Positions 26,545 to 35,300 of a stretch of 64,000 nt of DNA are shown piece by piece. Numbering within the stretch: position 1 is the stretch's first letter; each line of letters opens with the position of its first letter. The notes under the pieces were generated by a model. That model did no database searches. It saw only the letters and a program-made list of their open reading frames with translations, and was not told where the DNA came from. A program made the position numbers and the translations under genes. The DNA comes from Bacteroidales bacterium (GTDB lineage: Bacteria > Bacteroidota > Bacteroidia > Bacteroidales > WCHB1-69), in the NCBI GenBank assembly GCA_017525505.1, contig JAFXSR010000024.1:20129-84128 (forward strand), given 5' to 3'.

Positions 26545-28236
26545 ATGGCTTGCATTTCAACAAAAAATCTGAAAGGAGACATTTTCGGAGGCATTACGGC
26601 AGGTATTGTAGCCCTGCCCCTGGCCTTGGCATTCGGTATTCAGGCATTCGGCGGTGTTGACGACCCCGCAGCTAGCTCCATGGGAGCCATCGCCGGTCTG
26701 GTTGGTGCAACCCTGCTGGGCTTTTTCGCCTCGCTTTTCGGAGGCACCCACTCACAAATCAGTGGTCCCACCGGACCCATGACAGTAATCACCGCCGCCC
26801 TTATCAGCGGGGTGTGGGCCTCACAGCAGTCCATGAGCGCAGTGCTCATCAGCATGTCGCTGGCGGGACTCTTCTGCGGTCTCTTCCAGATTGTTTTCGG
26901 CATTATCAAGTTGGGAAAATATGTGCGCTATATCCCCTACCCTGTGCTATCAGGCTTCATGAGTGGTATCGGCGTCATCATCATCTTGCAGCAGATATAT
27001 CCGCTTATAGGTTTGAAATCGCCTGTGTTAGTAGTGGATATGATCACCCAGTTGCCCGAACGAATTACCAGCGGCATCTCGCTCACCGCCTTGTTCCTAG
27101 GCCTGGGCACCATTGCTATTATTTATCTTTTCCCATTGATTACCAAGAAAATACCATCAACTTTGGTAGCTTTAATCGTGATGACGGTAGTCGCCCTGTT
27201 TTGCAATATGGAGGAGAAACTGCTCATCGGCAGCATTCCGTCAGGTTTCCCCATGCCCTTCTTCGCCAAGGAAGGCATCTCGCTGAGCGGCCTCAATTGG
27301 GCAGAGATTCTCAAAGCCTCCGTCATTCCCGGCCTCACATTGGCGGGTTTGGGCTCCATCGACACCCTGCTCACCTCGGTCGTGGCGGACAATATTACCA
27401 AAACGCAACACAACAGCAACCGCGAATTGATTGGCCAAGGTATCGGTAACATGGTCAGCGGCTTATTCTGCGGTATCGCCGGCGCTGGCGCTACAATGCG
27501 TACCGTCGTTAACGTGAAAAGCGGCGGCCGTAGCCAAATCAGCGGTATGGTCCACTCTTTGTTCCTGCTTGCCGTTCTGTTGGGCTTGGGAAGTCTGGTA
27601 AAATATGTACCCCTCTCTGTTCTGGCAGGTATCCTGATCACCGTAGGTTGGGGCATCATTGACTTCAAGGGTTTCAAAGACCTGCTGAAAATCCCAAGAG
27701 CCGACGCTGTGGTGCTTATCATTGTGTTCCTGCTCACCGTTTTCGTTGACCTGCTCACTGCCGTCGGTATCGGTATGGTGATTGCCTGCGTGCTCTTCAT
27801 GAAGCGCGCCAGCGACCTCGTGGAAGGTGGCTACAGCTCCAGCGAGATGACCAATTTCGACAAGGAAAGCCCATGGAGTGATGAAGGCGGCATTCCGCAA
27901 GAGATGCTCCACAAAATCTACATCCAGCGACTCAACGGTCCCATCTTCTTCGGCACCATCACCAAGTTCCAGCATGTGATGAACGATGTGCCGGAGGATG
28001 CCAAGATTGTCATCATCCGTATGCGATTAGTCAGCTTTATGGACCAGTCGGGATTGTATGCCATGGAGACCGCCATCAAGGATATACAGGACCGTGGGGC
28101 CATGGTGCTGATGACCATCATCCAGCCACAGCCCATGTACATGCTGAAGACCATGAACCTGATTCCCGACCTCGTTCCCGAAGAGCACACTTTCAAGACT
28201 TTCGAGGATTGCACCGAATTCCTGAAAAAACTGTAG
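26545..28236 (+). CDS. SulP/SLC26 family anion transporter with STAS domain
   Basis: A 563-residue transporter: a membrane domain with about 12-14 hydrophobic segments and the QISGPTGPMTV signature (about residue 72), then a cytoplasmic STAS domain (about 445-563). SulP proteins carry sulfate, bicarbonate or other anions; substrate cannot be read from the sequence. No carbonic anhydrase or sulfate gene is adjacent. The ATG at 26545 is preferred over an in-frame TTG at 26509. Confidence 0.9.
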   Translation: MACISTKNLKGDIFGGITAGIVALPLALAFGIQAFGGVDDPAASSMGAIAGLVGATLLGFFASLFGGTHSQISGPTGPMTVITAALISGVWASQQSMSAVLISMSLAGLFCGLFQIVFGIIKLGKYVRYIPYPVLSGFMSGIGVIIILQQIYPLIGLKSPVLVVDMITQLPERITSGISLTALFLGLGTIAIIYLFPLITKKIPSTLVALIVMTVVALFCNMEEKLLIGSIPSGFPMPFFAKEGISLSGLNWAEILKASVIPGLTLAGLGSIDTLLTSVVADNITKTQHNSNRELIGQGIGNMVSGLFCGIAGAGATMRTVVNVKSGGRSQISGMVHSLFLLAVLLGLGSLVKYVPLSVLAGILITVGWGIIDFKGFKDLLKIPRADAVVLIIVFLLTVFVDLLTAVGIGMVIACVLFMKRASDLVEGGYSSSEMTNFDKESPWSDEGGIPQEMLHKIYIQRLNGPIFFGTITKFQHVMNDVPEDAKIVIIRMRLVSFMDQSGLYAMETAIKDIQDRGAMVLMTIIQPQPMYMLKTMNLIPDLVPEEHTFKTFEDCTEFLKKL

Positions 28237-28242
28237 GACAGC

Positions 28243-28264
28243 GGTTACACGGTTACACGGTAAT
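28243..28264. repeat. short tandem array, 8-bp units (GGTTACAC)
   Basis: GGTTACAC twice plus a decayed GGTAATGC copy, immediately downstream of the SulP gene. Confidence 0.5.
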
Positions 28265-28274
28265 GCGCTGATGC

Positions 28275-28288
28275 GGCAAAATTTTGCC
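28275..28288. promoter_or_regulatory. perfect 14-bp palindrome with CAAAATTTTG core
   Basis: GGCAAAATTTTGCC lies in the gap between the convergent SulP and nuclease genes. The core recurs at 645-670, 713-724 and about 35818. Confidence 0.4.
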
Positions 28289-28332
28289 AATGTCAACAAC
28301 CGCACCTCATTGGTGAAACCCCATTACTGGCA

Positions 28333-29274
28333 TTAAAGATGCCGAATCTCTTCTTCCGCCAAACCTGTTAAATCGGATATAATGTCAACGGCGTAGCCCC
28401 TTGACAGCATTCCTAACGCTATCTCCCGTGCCTTGTTTGCCTCACCTCTTGCTTCTCCCCTTGCTTCACCTTCGGCCAGGCCTTCTGCTCTTCCTTTTGC
28501 TTTCCCTTCCTCAAAGCCATCCTCCTTAGCTGCAACACAGGCGTCCTGCACGTCCTCATACTCCATTATGCTCTTTTTGTACTCTTTCATCTCCGTTTCA
28601 TTTAAGTTCGACATTCTGCATTCGTTCACAAATTCCTGGAAAATCCCCGTCTCTTTTCTCACATCAGATTCACTCAGTTTCCCGATGTTTCTTATGTAGT
28701 ATGCCCACTTCTGACGCAGGTCCCCGAAATCCACCCCTGCATTATCGATTGCAAAGATACTCAAATCCACGAAAAAAAACATGATCTTCTCTGAAAAAAT
28801 TTCATTGTCCTCGTTTTTCAGCATCACACGCTGCAGAAACCTCCTCCCTCCCATGATTTTCGCATGATGCTGCTCAAGGAAATTCAGCGAGATAATGTCG
28901 GGGAAGCTGTATTTACGGTCACCCCTCTTCAGTTCGTTGCTCACGGCTCGGCTCACGTAGGCGATGGCCCTGCGGCTATAAAAAGTCTGTCCTTCCCGCT
29001 GCATCTCAATGAGAAAGCGACGATCGCTGCCTTCCTTGGCATACACGTCATACGACAGTTTCTTGTTGTTCGGCAGAATGCCCAACTGCTCCGTCTGAAG
29101 CAGTTCAATATCTTTAATCTCACCGATATAGTCCTGCAAAAAGGCGTTGAGCACAGATATTTGGATGTTTTTGTTGTGGGGAGTACCGAATATCCGCTTG
29201 AAGGCGTAATCGACAAGCACATTCATGAAAGGTAAGGATTTGGATTCGGACAAATTAGACGAATTGTTTTCCAT
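28333..29274 (-). CDS. PD-(D/E)XK (Rpn/PDDEXK_2 family) nuclease
   Basis: A 313-residue protein. The start with FMNVLVDYAFKRIFG and the core YDVYAKEGSDRRFLIEMQR match PDDEXK_2 / Rpn recombination-promoting nucleases often annotated as transposases; the Asp and the E-x-Q are the expected metal-binding residues. The C-terminal part (about 250-290) is a low-complexity EGxAxGxAEG repeat followed by a short helical end, also typical. These genes are abundant and mobile in Bacteroidetes. The gene has its own promoter. Confidence 0.85.
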   Translation of the reverse strand: MENNSSNLSESKSLPFMNVLVDYAFKRIFGTPHNKNIQISVLNAFLQDYIGEIKDIELLQTEQLGILPNNKKLSYDVYAKEGSDRRFLIEMQREGQTFYSRRAIAYVSRAVSNELKRGDRKYSFPDIISLNFLEQHHAKIMGGRRFLQRVMLKNEDNEIFSEKIMFFFVDLSIFAIDNAGVDFGDLRQKWAYYIRNIGKLSESDVRKETGIFQEFVNECRMSNLNETEMKEYKKSIMEYEDVQDACVAAKEDGFEEGKAKGRAEGLAEGEARGEARGEANKAREIALGMLSRGYAVDIISDLTGLAEEEIRHL

Positions 29275-29315
29275 AGCTATTGTTTTTTTTAATTGATTTA
29301 AGATTTATTTAACTG

Positions 29316-29346
29316 CAAATTTACAGTATTATCTTCAAAAAATCAA
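29316..29346 (-). promoter_or_regulatory. promoter of the PDDEXK nuclease gene
   Basis: Minus strand: TTG (29344-29346), a 20-bp spacer and TAAATTTG (29316-29323), about 42 bp upstream of the start codon. Confidence 0.6.
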
Positions 29347-29631
29347 CAACAAAATAATACATAATTTGCTTAAATACAATATTTTAAAAGATGCAGAAAC
29401 GATTCAAAAAGTTGCAATTATTATGCAAAAAGTAGCAGGAATATCGTGGTTTAAATTTTCGGACAAAGGCCATAGTTTTTGGATGGCCCCAAAAAATTTT
29501 GGAAGTTTTTGGGAAATTTTTGTCTTGAGTGCCCCACTTAATAATTACTGTTACTGTTTCCTGCGTCAATCGTAAACCATGAATTTCGTTTGCAAGAGCA
29601 AAGTTTTTTTGATCTTTAGTTTCATTTGGTC

Positions 29632-29662
29632 TTGTTTTTATGAAAATAATGTTGTATATTTG
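29632..29662 (+). promoter_or_regulatory. promoter of the small secreted protein island
   Basis: TTG (29632-29634), a 20-bp spacer and TATATTTG (29655-29662). The predicted start is near 29669, giving a leader of about 360 nt before the first coding region at 30027. The stretch 29347-29630 shows nothing recognisable. Confidence 0.65.
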
Positions 29663-29668
29663 CAGTCA

Positions 29669-29934
29669 TAAATCATAGAAATAAATAATAACGAAAATAA
29701 ATGCTTATGAGTAAAAACGCATAATACCATTATGCACATCATAGAATAAGGAAAAAGCGAAGTAGCTTACTACTGGTTGTTCTGAAACTTGGACAATTTC
29801 ATTACACCACCAAGAGTAAAGCGACGGCGCTCCCGCCAAATGGCGTGGGCTTTGCTCGTTGTAATTGGGTGGTGTAAGGTAGTCCAAGACCTCAGAACAA
29901 CCAATGAAGGCGAAAAAGTGCCACGCTTTTTTTG
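29669..29934 (+). ncRNA. candidate structured leader RNA with large hairpin and terminator-like stem
   Basis: Between the island promoter and its first gene there are three stems. GCATAAT (29719-29725) pairs with ATTATGC (29729-29735). A large imperfect hairpin covers 29775-29902. Its paired blocks are GGTTGTTCTGA with TCAGAACAACC, CTTGGAC with GTCCAAG, TTACACCACC with GGTGGTGTAA and AAAGC with GCTTT, plus a GC-rich apex. AAAAAGTG (29913-29920) pairs with CGCTTTTT (29924-29931), followed by TT. The last looks like an attenuator. The large hairpin could instead be the remnant of a palindromic mobile element. Confidence 0.45.
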
Positions 29935-29980
29935 TGTGTATAAATATCCTTCAAATGGCACAAAAAACAAGCAAATAATC

Positions 29981-30026
29981 ACAAAAACCGATGTGCCAGA
30001 TGGGATATAACGCGGCAAGAAAGGGA
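29981..30026 (+). promoter_or_regulatory. shared leader motif, copy A
   Basis: The consensus ACAAAAACCGAYGNTGCC, then GATGGRATATAAC, then GGCA, directly upstream of the ATG at 30027. TGCC (29994-29997) can pair with GGCA (30014-30017), leaving GATGGGATATAAC in the loop. Confidence 0.6.
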
Positions 30027-30404
30027 ATGAAAAGAGTTCTTTTTATTTTAGTATTAGCTTACTGTTGGACTGTTTTACAGTCATCTACTTCAATCAATTC
30101 GCAAACACAGAATCATCAAAAAGATACTACGGAGAGACTGGCAGTCACGCTGTCTGACAATTGCGATTATGAGCTATATGTGGACGAGAGTGTTGGAATG
30201 TGGTACCTTAAATTAAAAAATTACTGTGATGAAATGCTTATCTGTACATGTAAGTATAGAATATATTATCAAGACGATTCAAGTAAGACATTTACAACCA
30301 CACAAAGGATTCGAGGACGCTCTGAAACTGTCATAACCAGTGGATATTCTGACAGAACAACTTGTGAGGCAATTTCCGTTTCTGCAAAATTTGCCGACGA
30401 TTAA
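30027..30404 (+). CDS. small secreted cysteine-containing protein, paralog A
   Basis: A 125-residue protein with an N-terminal signal sequence (hydrophobic residues 4-18). The mature part has Cys at 46, 67, 73, 75 and 113 and the segment VDESVGMWYLKLKNYCDEM. It is clearly paralogous to the gene at 31590 (same length, four aligned cysteines, shared S-V-G-x-W-Y-L-K, E-M, Y-x-I-x-Y and C-E-A-I). Alternating hydrophobic strands suggest a small disulfide-stabilised beta-sandwich. I do not recognise a named family. An in-frame ATG at 29991 lies inside the leader motif; 30027 is preferred because it places the signal sequence at the start. Confidence 0.75.
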   Translation: MKRVLFILVLAYCWTVLQSSTSINSQTQNHQKDTTERLAVTLSDNCDYELYVDESVGMWYLKLKNYCDEMLICTCKYRIYYQDDSSKTFTTTQRIRGRSETVITSGYSDRTTCEAISVSAKFADD

Positions 30405-30421
30405 ATAAATTCTATTACCAC

Positions 30422-30467
30422 ACAAAAACCGACGGTGCCGGATGGAATATAACACGGCATAAAGAAA
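30422..30467 (+). promoter_or_regulatory. shared leader motif, copy B
   Basis: The same motif as copy A, ending right at the ATG of the zinc-ribbon gene. Here TGCCG (30436-30440) pairs with CGGCA (30455-30459), extending the stem by one base pair on both sides. A six-codon frame (MEYNTA, stop) lies in the loop region. Confidence 0.6.
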
Positions 30468-30863
30468 ATGAAAAATATAATAATGTCAACGGTGTTTATA
30501 TTATTATCAGCAGCCTTATTTGCTCAACAACCACAACGTGTTACTTGTTCGAAATGTGATGGTTCAGGGAAAACGACATACCAAAGTTGGGTAAATTGCT
30601 CGAACTGTAATGGATCAGGAACCGAATTATATTATGTTAAGAAAAAATGTCCTCAGTGCAAAGGAACAAAAAAAATGAAAAGTGTTGATAGACAAGGCAA
30701 CATCATAGAAGTTCCATGTAATTGGTCTTATTGCGACAATGGCTATTATATGGATCCACAATCTCGAACCTGTGGAAAATGTGGAGGGGAAAAAGGGCAT
30801 TATGTTAATAAAGAAACTACATGTTCCAAGTGCTCCGGGAAAGGATACATTTTAGAATACTAA
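30468..30863 (+). CDS. secreted DnaJ-type zinc-ribbon (CxxCxGxG) protein
   Basis: A 131-residue protein with a signal peptide (cleavage near ALFAQ, residue 20). Almost all of the mature part is cysteine modules: C27/C30, C44/C47, C61/C64, C84/C89, C102/C105 and C119/C122, four of them in the CxxCxGxG form of the DnaJ central zinc-binding domain. No J domain is present. In DnaJ these modules bind zinc and unfolded protein. Export of such a domain is unusual, and after export it might bind metal or form disulfides. It is co-oriented with the two paralogs and shares their leader motif. Confidence 0.75.
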   Translation: MKNIIMSTVFILLSAALFAQQPQRVTCSKCDGSGKTTYQSWVNCSNCNGSGTELYYVKKKCPQCKGTKKMKSVDRQGNIIEVPCNWSYCDNGYYMDPQSRTCGKCGGEKGHYVNKETTCSKCSGKGYILEY

Positions 30864-30878
30864 TTATATACATAAGCG

Positions 30879-30914
30879 GGAAGCACTTGTTCAGCCTCTT
30901 GTAAAAGTGCTTCC
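30879..30914. promoter_or_regulatory. 10-bp perfect hairpin before the third island gene
   Basis: GGAAGCACTT (30879-30888) pairs with AAGTGCTTCC (30905-30914) around a 16-nt loop. There is no T-tract on the plus strand. This replaces the leader motif seen before the other three genes. Confidence 0.5.
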
Positions 30915-30941
30915 TGTTAGAAAAAACTATAAATAGAAAAC

Positions 30942-31511
30942 ATGAAAAGATTAATATTAACTATGGTTGCCTTTTTTGCTTTTGTTTCCCTTTTTGCCCA
31001 GCCCGGTAGCAAATATGACATCAGTGGAAACTGGTATGCGTATGATGCTGAAGGGAATCGTATTGAGCGTATGGACATTATGATCGTCTATAATGATGAT
31101 CTTGAAGATTATTATGCACATTTTTCAGAATGGGTGACATCTTTTCAAGGAGAGAGAGGGTATGACAATGGCATTGGTAAACCTGGTGAGGAAAAAGTGA
31201 TGTTACATAATAAATCACGAATCATCTTCACATCCGACTCTTTATTTAACTTTTCTATGCATATCTTGCGTGATATCGTGTATAATGGACGACAAGTTTA
31301 CGTGCTCCATCACTGGTATGATCTCAATCTTCGATATATTCCACAAAAAAATAAAATAGTTGGATATGGTAATAAAACGAGAGTGTACGAAGCGATGGGA
31401 AACAATAATTATAAATCTGTATCCGAAGCAATTGAACATGGCCGGGGTAACGTTGGAATAGACTGTTCTGGTGATTGTGGGATCCAAGAGGTTATTTACC
31501 GACGATATTGA
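30942..31511 (+). CDS. secreted protein of unknown function
   Basis: A 189-residue protein with a signal peptide (hydrophobic residues 4-16, cleavage near LFAQ). The mature part starts with an SGNWYAYDAEGN stretch and is predicted to be rich in beta strands; the GNW is faintly lipocalin-like but not enough for a call. Two cysteines near the C-terminus (CSGDC) could form a disulfide. Codon use is AT-rich like its neighbours. No homologous family is recognised. Confidence 0.65.
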   Translation: MKRLILTMVAFFAFVSLFAQPGSKYDISGNWYAYDAEGNRIERMDIMIVYNDDLEDYYAHFSEWVTSFQGERGYDNGIGKPGEEKVMLHNKSRIIFTSDSLFNFSMHILRDIVYNGRQVYVLHHWYDLNLRYIPQKNKIVGYGNKTRVYEAMGNNNYKSVSEAIEHGRGNVGIDCSGDCGIQEVIYRRY

Positions 31512-31546
31512 ACATGCTAATCGTATGTTTTCTAATGACATTTCAA

Positions 31547-31589
31547 TACAACCGATGAGCCGATGGGATATAACAGGCAACCTGTAATT
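31547..31589 (+). promoter_or_regulatory. shared leader motif, copy C
   Basis: ACAACCGATGAGCC, then GATGGGATATAACA, then GGC, just before the ATG at 31590. GCC (31559-31561) can pair with GGC (31576-31578), a shorter stem than in copies A and B. Confidence 0.55.
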
Positions 31590-31967
31590 ATGAAAAAGTT
31601 TTTAGTTTTAATTTCTTTTTGTTGTCTGCTTACAGCAACTCAATCATTTGTAACAACAAGCGAAATCTCAAAAAGCGTATCCTATGTATCGCTGATGCAA
31701 GGTGATAAAAGCCCTATTGAAAGTGATTGTGGATGTAATTTATACACTGACGATAGTGTTGGTTATTGGTATTTGAAATGCAAGAACACTTGCAATGAAA
31801 TGGTTAAAGCCACATGCACATATAAAATACATTATCCGGACGGATCAAGCAAAAAACAGACAGTTACCAATCATATTCGCGCATACTCGGAAATTGTAGT
31901 TACAAGTGGAAATCTTAGCGATAATTATTGTGAAGCTATTGCAGTGGGTTGCGAAATTGTGGAGTAA
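31590..31967 (+). CDS. small secreted cysteine-containing protein, paralog B
   Basis: A 125-residue secreted protein (signal at residues 4-18), paralog of the gene at 30027. Cys 47, 68, 76 and 114 align with the partner's 46, 67, 75 and 113; Cys 49, 64 and 121 are extra. The core has DDSVGYWYLKCKNTC and YKIHYPDGSSKK. Roughly half of the mature residues match the other copy. An in-frame ATG at 31563 lies in the leader motif; 31590 gives a proper signal peptide. Function is unknown. Confidence 0.75.
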   Translation: MKKFLVLISFCCLLTATQSFVTTSEISKSVSYVSLMQGDKSPIESDCGCNLYTDDSVGYWYLKCKNTCNEMVKATCTYKIHYPDGSSKKQTVTNHIRAYSEIVVTSGNLSDNYCEAIAVGCEIVE

Positions 31968-32165
31968 TAAACCTCATCCTTCATATATGTCAACACTTTC
32001 AAATTAAACCATTTAAAATAGAAAGAGATGTAATGTCATTGTTGTTTGTATCAAGGACATCTTCGAATTTTGCTCAAACGTACCAATCGTAGCCCCATTC
32101 CAAAATGGTGTAACAGAAAGATACTGTCTTCGACAGTCATCAATTGCAAGTGTGGTATCACTCTA

Positions 32166-32250
32166 TGTTGGCCTGAAAGGCCGGCAAGCGACCAGCCCAA
32201 TGGCAACGCCTTGGGTATAAAAACAGCAACAACCCAGGGTGTGAGGATAT
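32166..32250. repeat. probable interspersed REP-like palindromic element
   Basis: The non-coding gap 31968-32382 holds nested short palindromes: GGCC-TGAAA-GGCC near 32172, and GCCTTGGGT pairing with ACCCAGGGT about 15 bp later, followed by a GAGGAT direct repeat. This arrangement resembles dispersed palindromic elements common in Bacteroidales. The rest of the gap shows no gene; a lone -7-like TATTTTTG stands at 32340-32347. Confidence 0.4.
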
Positions 32251-32382
32251 AAAATGAGGATAAAAAATATAATAGCCGCGCCCTAAGATGGCGGAAGCTT
32301 TTGCCCCTGCTGGGCGAGGGATAGTATCAAAATTATACGTATTTTTGCATCTGATAAAAAGATTGCAAAAACACGTCTTACG

Positions 32383-35300
32383 ATGAAACTTCCGAACCGA
32401 ATCATTAGGTTTTTGACACTATGGATACTGATTTTCAGCAATATTGCACAAAGTCAAGCCCAAGTTTATGACTTGAACTGCGATGGCTTGCACAATCCGC
32501 TTGGCGTGGAGAGCCTTGTGCCCCATTTCAGCTGGAAAAACACACTGACCCATAATGGACAGCTCCAAAGCGCATACGAATTGGAGGTAGCCTCCGACAG
32601 TTTGGTACTGGTTAAAGGGAAAGCTGACCTTTGGCACAGCGGCCGCATCTATTCTAATGAACAAATAATGGTCCCTTATGGCGGAAAACAGCTGAGCGAA
32701 AAACAGTTGTGTTTCTGGCGAGTACGCACCTGGGACGAACGTGACAGCTGCACGGCATGGAGTACTCCCGCACGTTTCGCTATCGGTCCCCTGACAGGTA
32801 TAAAAGGAGATTATATTGGCCACATGCTAACAGATGGGAAGCCTGCCGAAACACCCATGCTGCGCAAAATCATTCAACTTTCGCGCTCAAACCTTAGTTC
32901 ATCAGCAAAAAAGAAAGCATCAGCATCTACCCGCACTAATCCCGTTTTTGCCCACATCAATTCCTTGGGCTACCACGAATTGTATGTCAACGGGCAACGC
33001 GTAGGCGACGAAGTACTGCAACCTGCAGTTTCCCAACTGAACCGCCACTCGCTGATAGTGACCTACGACATCACCCCCTACCTTCACCACGGACAAAACG
33101 AGATTCTGATATGGATAGGGCAAGGTTGGTATCGCGACAATATCTTCAATACTCAAGCCTATACAAAACAGGGTGAACATTTTAACGGTCCGTTGGTCAA
33201 AGCCGAAATCTGTGAACTTACTGACGGTCAATGGCATACCCTTGCACAAAGTGACAGTTCGTGGGAGGCATCTGTCAGTGGCTACAGCTACACAGGCAGC
33301 TGGCTTCCCCTCCAATTCGGAGGCGAACGTTTCGATGCCAATGTCAAAGCGGAATGGAGTCCTGTCAGTATTATCACTGTTGATGGAATGAAGACTACCC
33401 CCCAACAGTTTGAAGGCAATCATATTATCGACACACGTTCACCAGACATCACAAGATTAGATGACGGATCCACACTTCTTGATTTCTCAAAGGTGATCAC
33501 TGGCTGGTTGCAGGTTGATTTTGATCCAATGAGCCAAGGTCAGGAAGTAATGATGGAATACAGCGACTATATCGCCCGTGACGACACCTTCCAGAGTCAA
33601 GGAGAAAGCGACATTTACATCGCCAACGGCAATGGGAAAGAGCAATTCTGCAATAAGTTTCACCACCACGCATTCCGTTATGTTCGTGTCAAGGGTGCTG
33701 AAGTATTAGATGCCAAAGCACTCCAGATCAGTGCATTAAACCCAAAGCAATCCTCCAAATTTTCCTGTTTTGATTTCATACGATTCGGAGCCATCCACGA
33801 TATGATTCATTACACCATGCAATGCCTGACCTTCAGCGGCTATATGGTGGATTGTCCCCATCTGGAACGCATGGGCTATGGCGGCGACGGCAACTCCTCA
33901 ACAATGACTTTGCAAACCATGTACGATGTGCTGCCCACCTATCATAACTGGTTGACAGCATGGGGCGAATCTATGGGAGAAGATGGTTCTTTGGCATACG
34001 TGGCACCCTCTTTCCACACTGGAGGGGGGCCTTACTGGAGCGGATTCATCATCAAGGCCCCTTGGCGAACCTACCTTAACTACGGGGACAAAAGGATGAT
34101 AGAACACCTCTACGAACCCATGAAAAAATGGCTCGGCTACGTCAAACAATACTGCGACACGGACGGTTTGCTACAACCTTGGCCTGACACCAAAGAAAGG
34201 ATGTGGTTCCTTGGCGACTGGCTCGCCCCTAATGGGGTAGATGTTAAGGGAGAATCAGTTATTCATGTCAGCAACTGTTTCCTCAGCGAATGCTTGTCTG
34301 ACATGGCTAAAATGGCGCGATTGCTTGGTAACAATGAGGATTCCGAGCAATTCACCGCACAGCGGAAGCAACTCAACAAAGTCATCCACGAGCACTTTTA
34401 CCACCCGGAAAAACACAGCTACGCCAACGGCACCCCCCTCGACCAAGCGTATGCCTTATTGATAGGTCTCGCCCCTGACAGTGCCATCGAAAATGCTGTC
34501 ACCCAACAATTGCTCAAGGACAGCTACGACAAATACAACTCACATATTGCTGCTGGGCTCATGGGCATCCCCATTTTCACAGAATGGGCCATCCAAAACC
34601 GGCAGTTCCAACTGATGACCGACATCCTACGCCAATGGGACTATCCCGGCTATATGGATATGATAAGGAAGGGAGCCACCACCACTTGGGAGTCATGGGA
34701 CGGCAACCGTAGTCGTGTGCACAACTGTTACAATGGCATAGGTATATGGTTTTATCAAGCTGTGGCCGGCATCCGTCCCGACGAGGACGCCCCCGGATAC
34801 CGCCACTTTTTCATTGATCCACAACCTATTGATATTGGATATTTTCAAGCGACAAAAAACACACCATTTGGAAAGATCAATGTGGAGATTTATGACACAC
34901 TACTGTATCTGACCATCCCCGCTGGCACCACCGCCACGCTTTTCCCAAACACCCCCCAAGAACAGATACTTCCTGCAGGCTGGTGGAAAATTGAGCAAGG
35001 CAAAACAGCTGTGGAAGACAGCATGCACAATTTCTCAACCTTCATCAACGGACAAAAGGTCACAATTCCCCTCGAATACCGTTATTATGATGATTGCAAC
35101 TACGAAATCAAGGAACCCTTCACAGAAAATGACACCCTGTTTCTCTTGCGACATTTCTTTTTATGGAAGAATCCAGATAAGATTGACACCTGTATCTTAA
35201 ACTATTATGTCATCACCCACGAGCAGGACAGCTACAGGAAAAACATAGGAAAACGTAAATTTGACTATTCCTATACAAACGAAGAAGACTATTGTTGCGG

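Noticed and set aside
28433..28530. DNA-level repeat in the nuclease gene as a separate repeat element
   Set aside because: It encodes the EGxAxG low-complexity tail normal for this nuclease family.
30942..31511. Lipocalin assignment for the 189-aa island protein
   Set aside because: Only a GNW-like triplet near the N-terminus supports it; the other lipocalin motifs are not visible.
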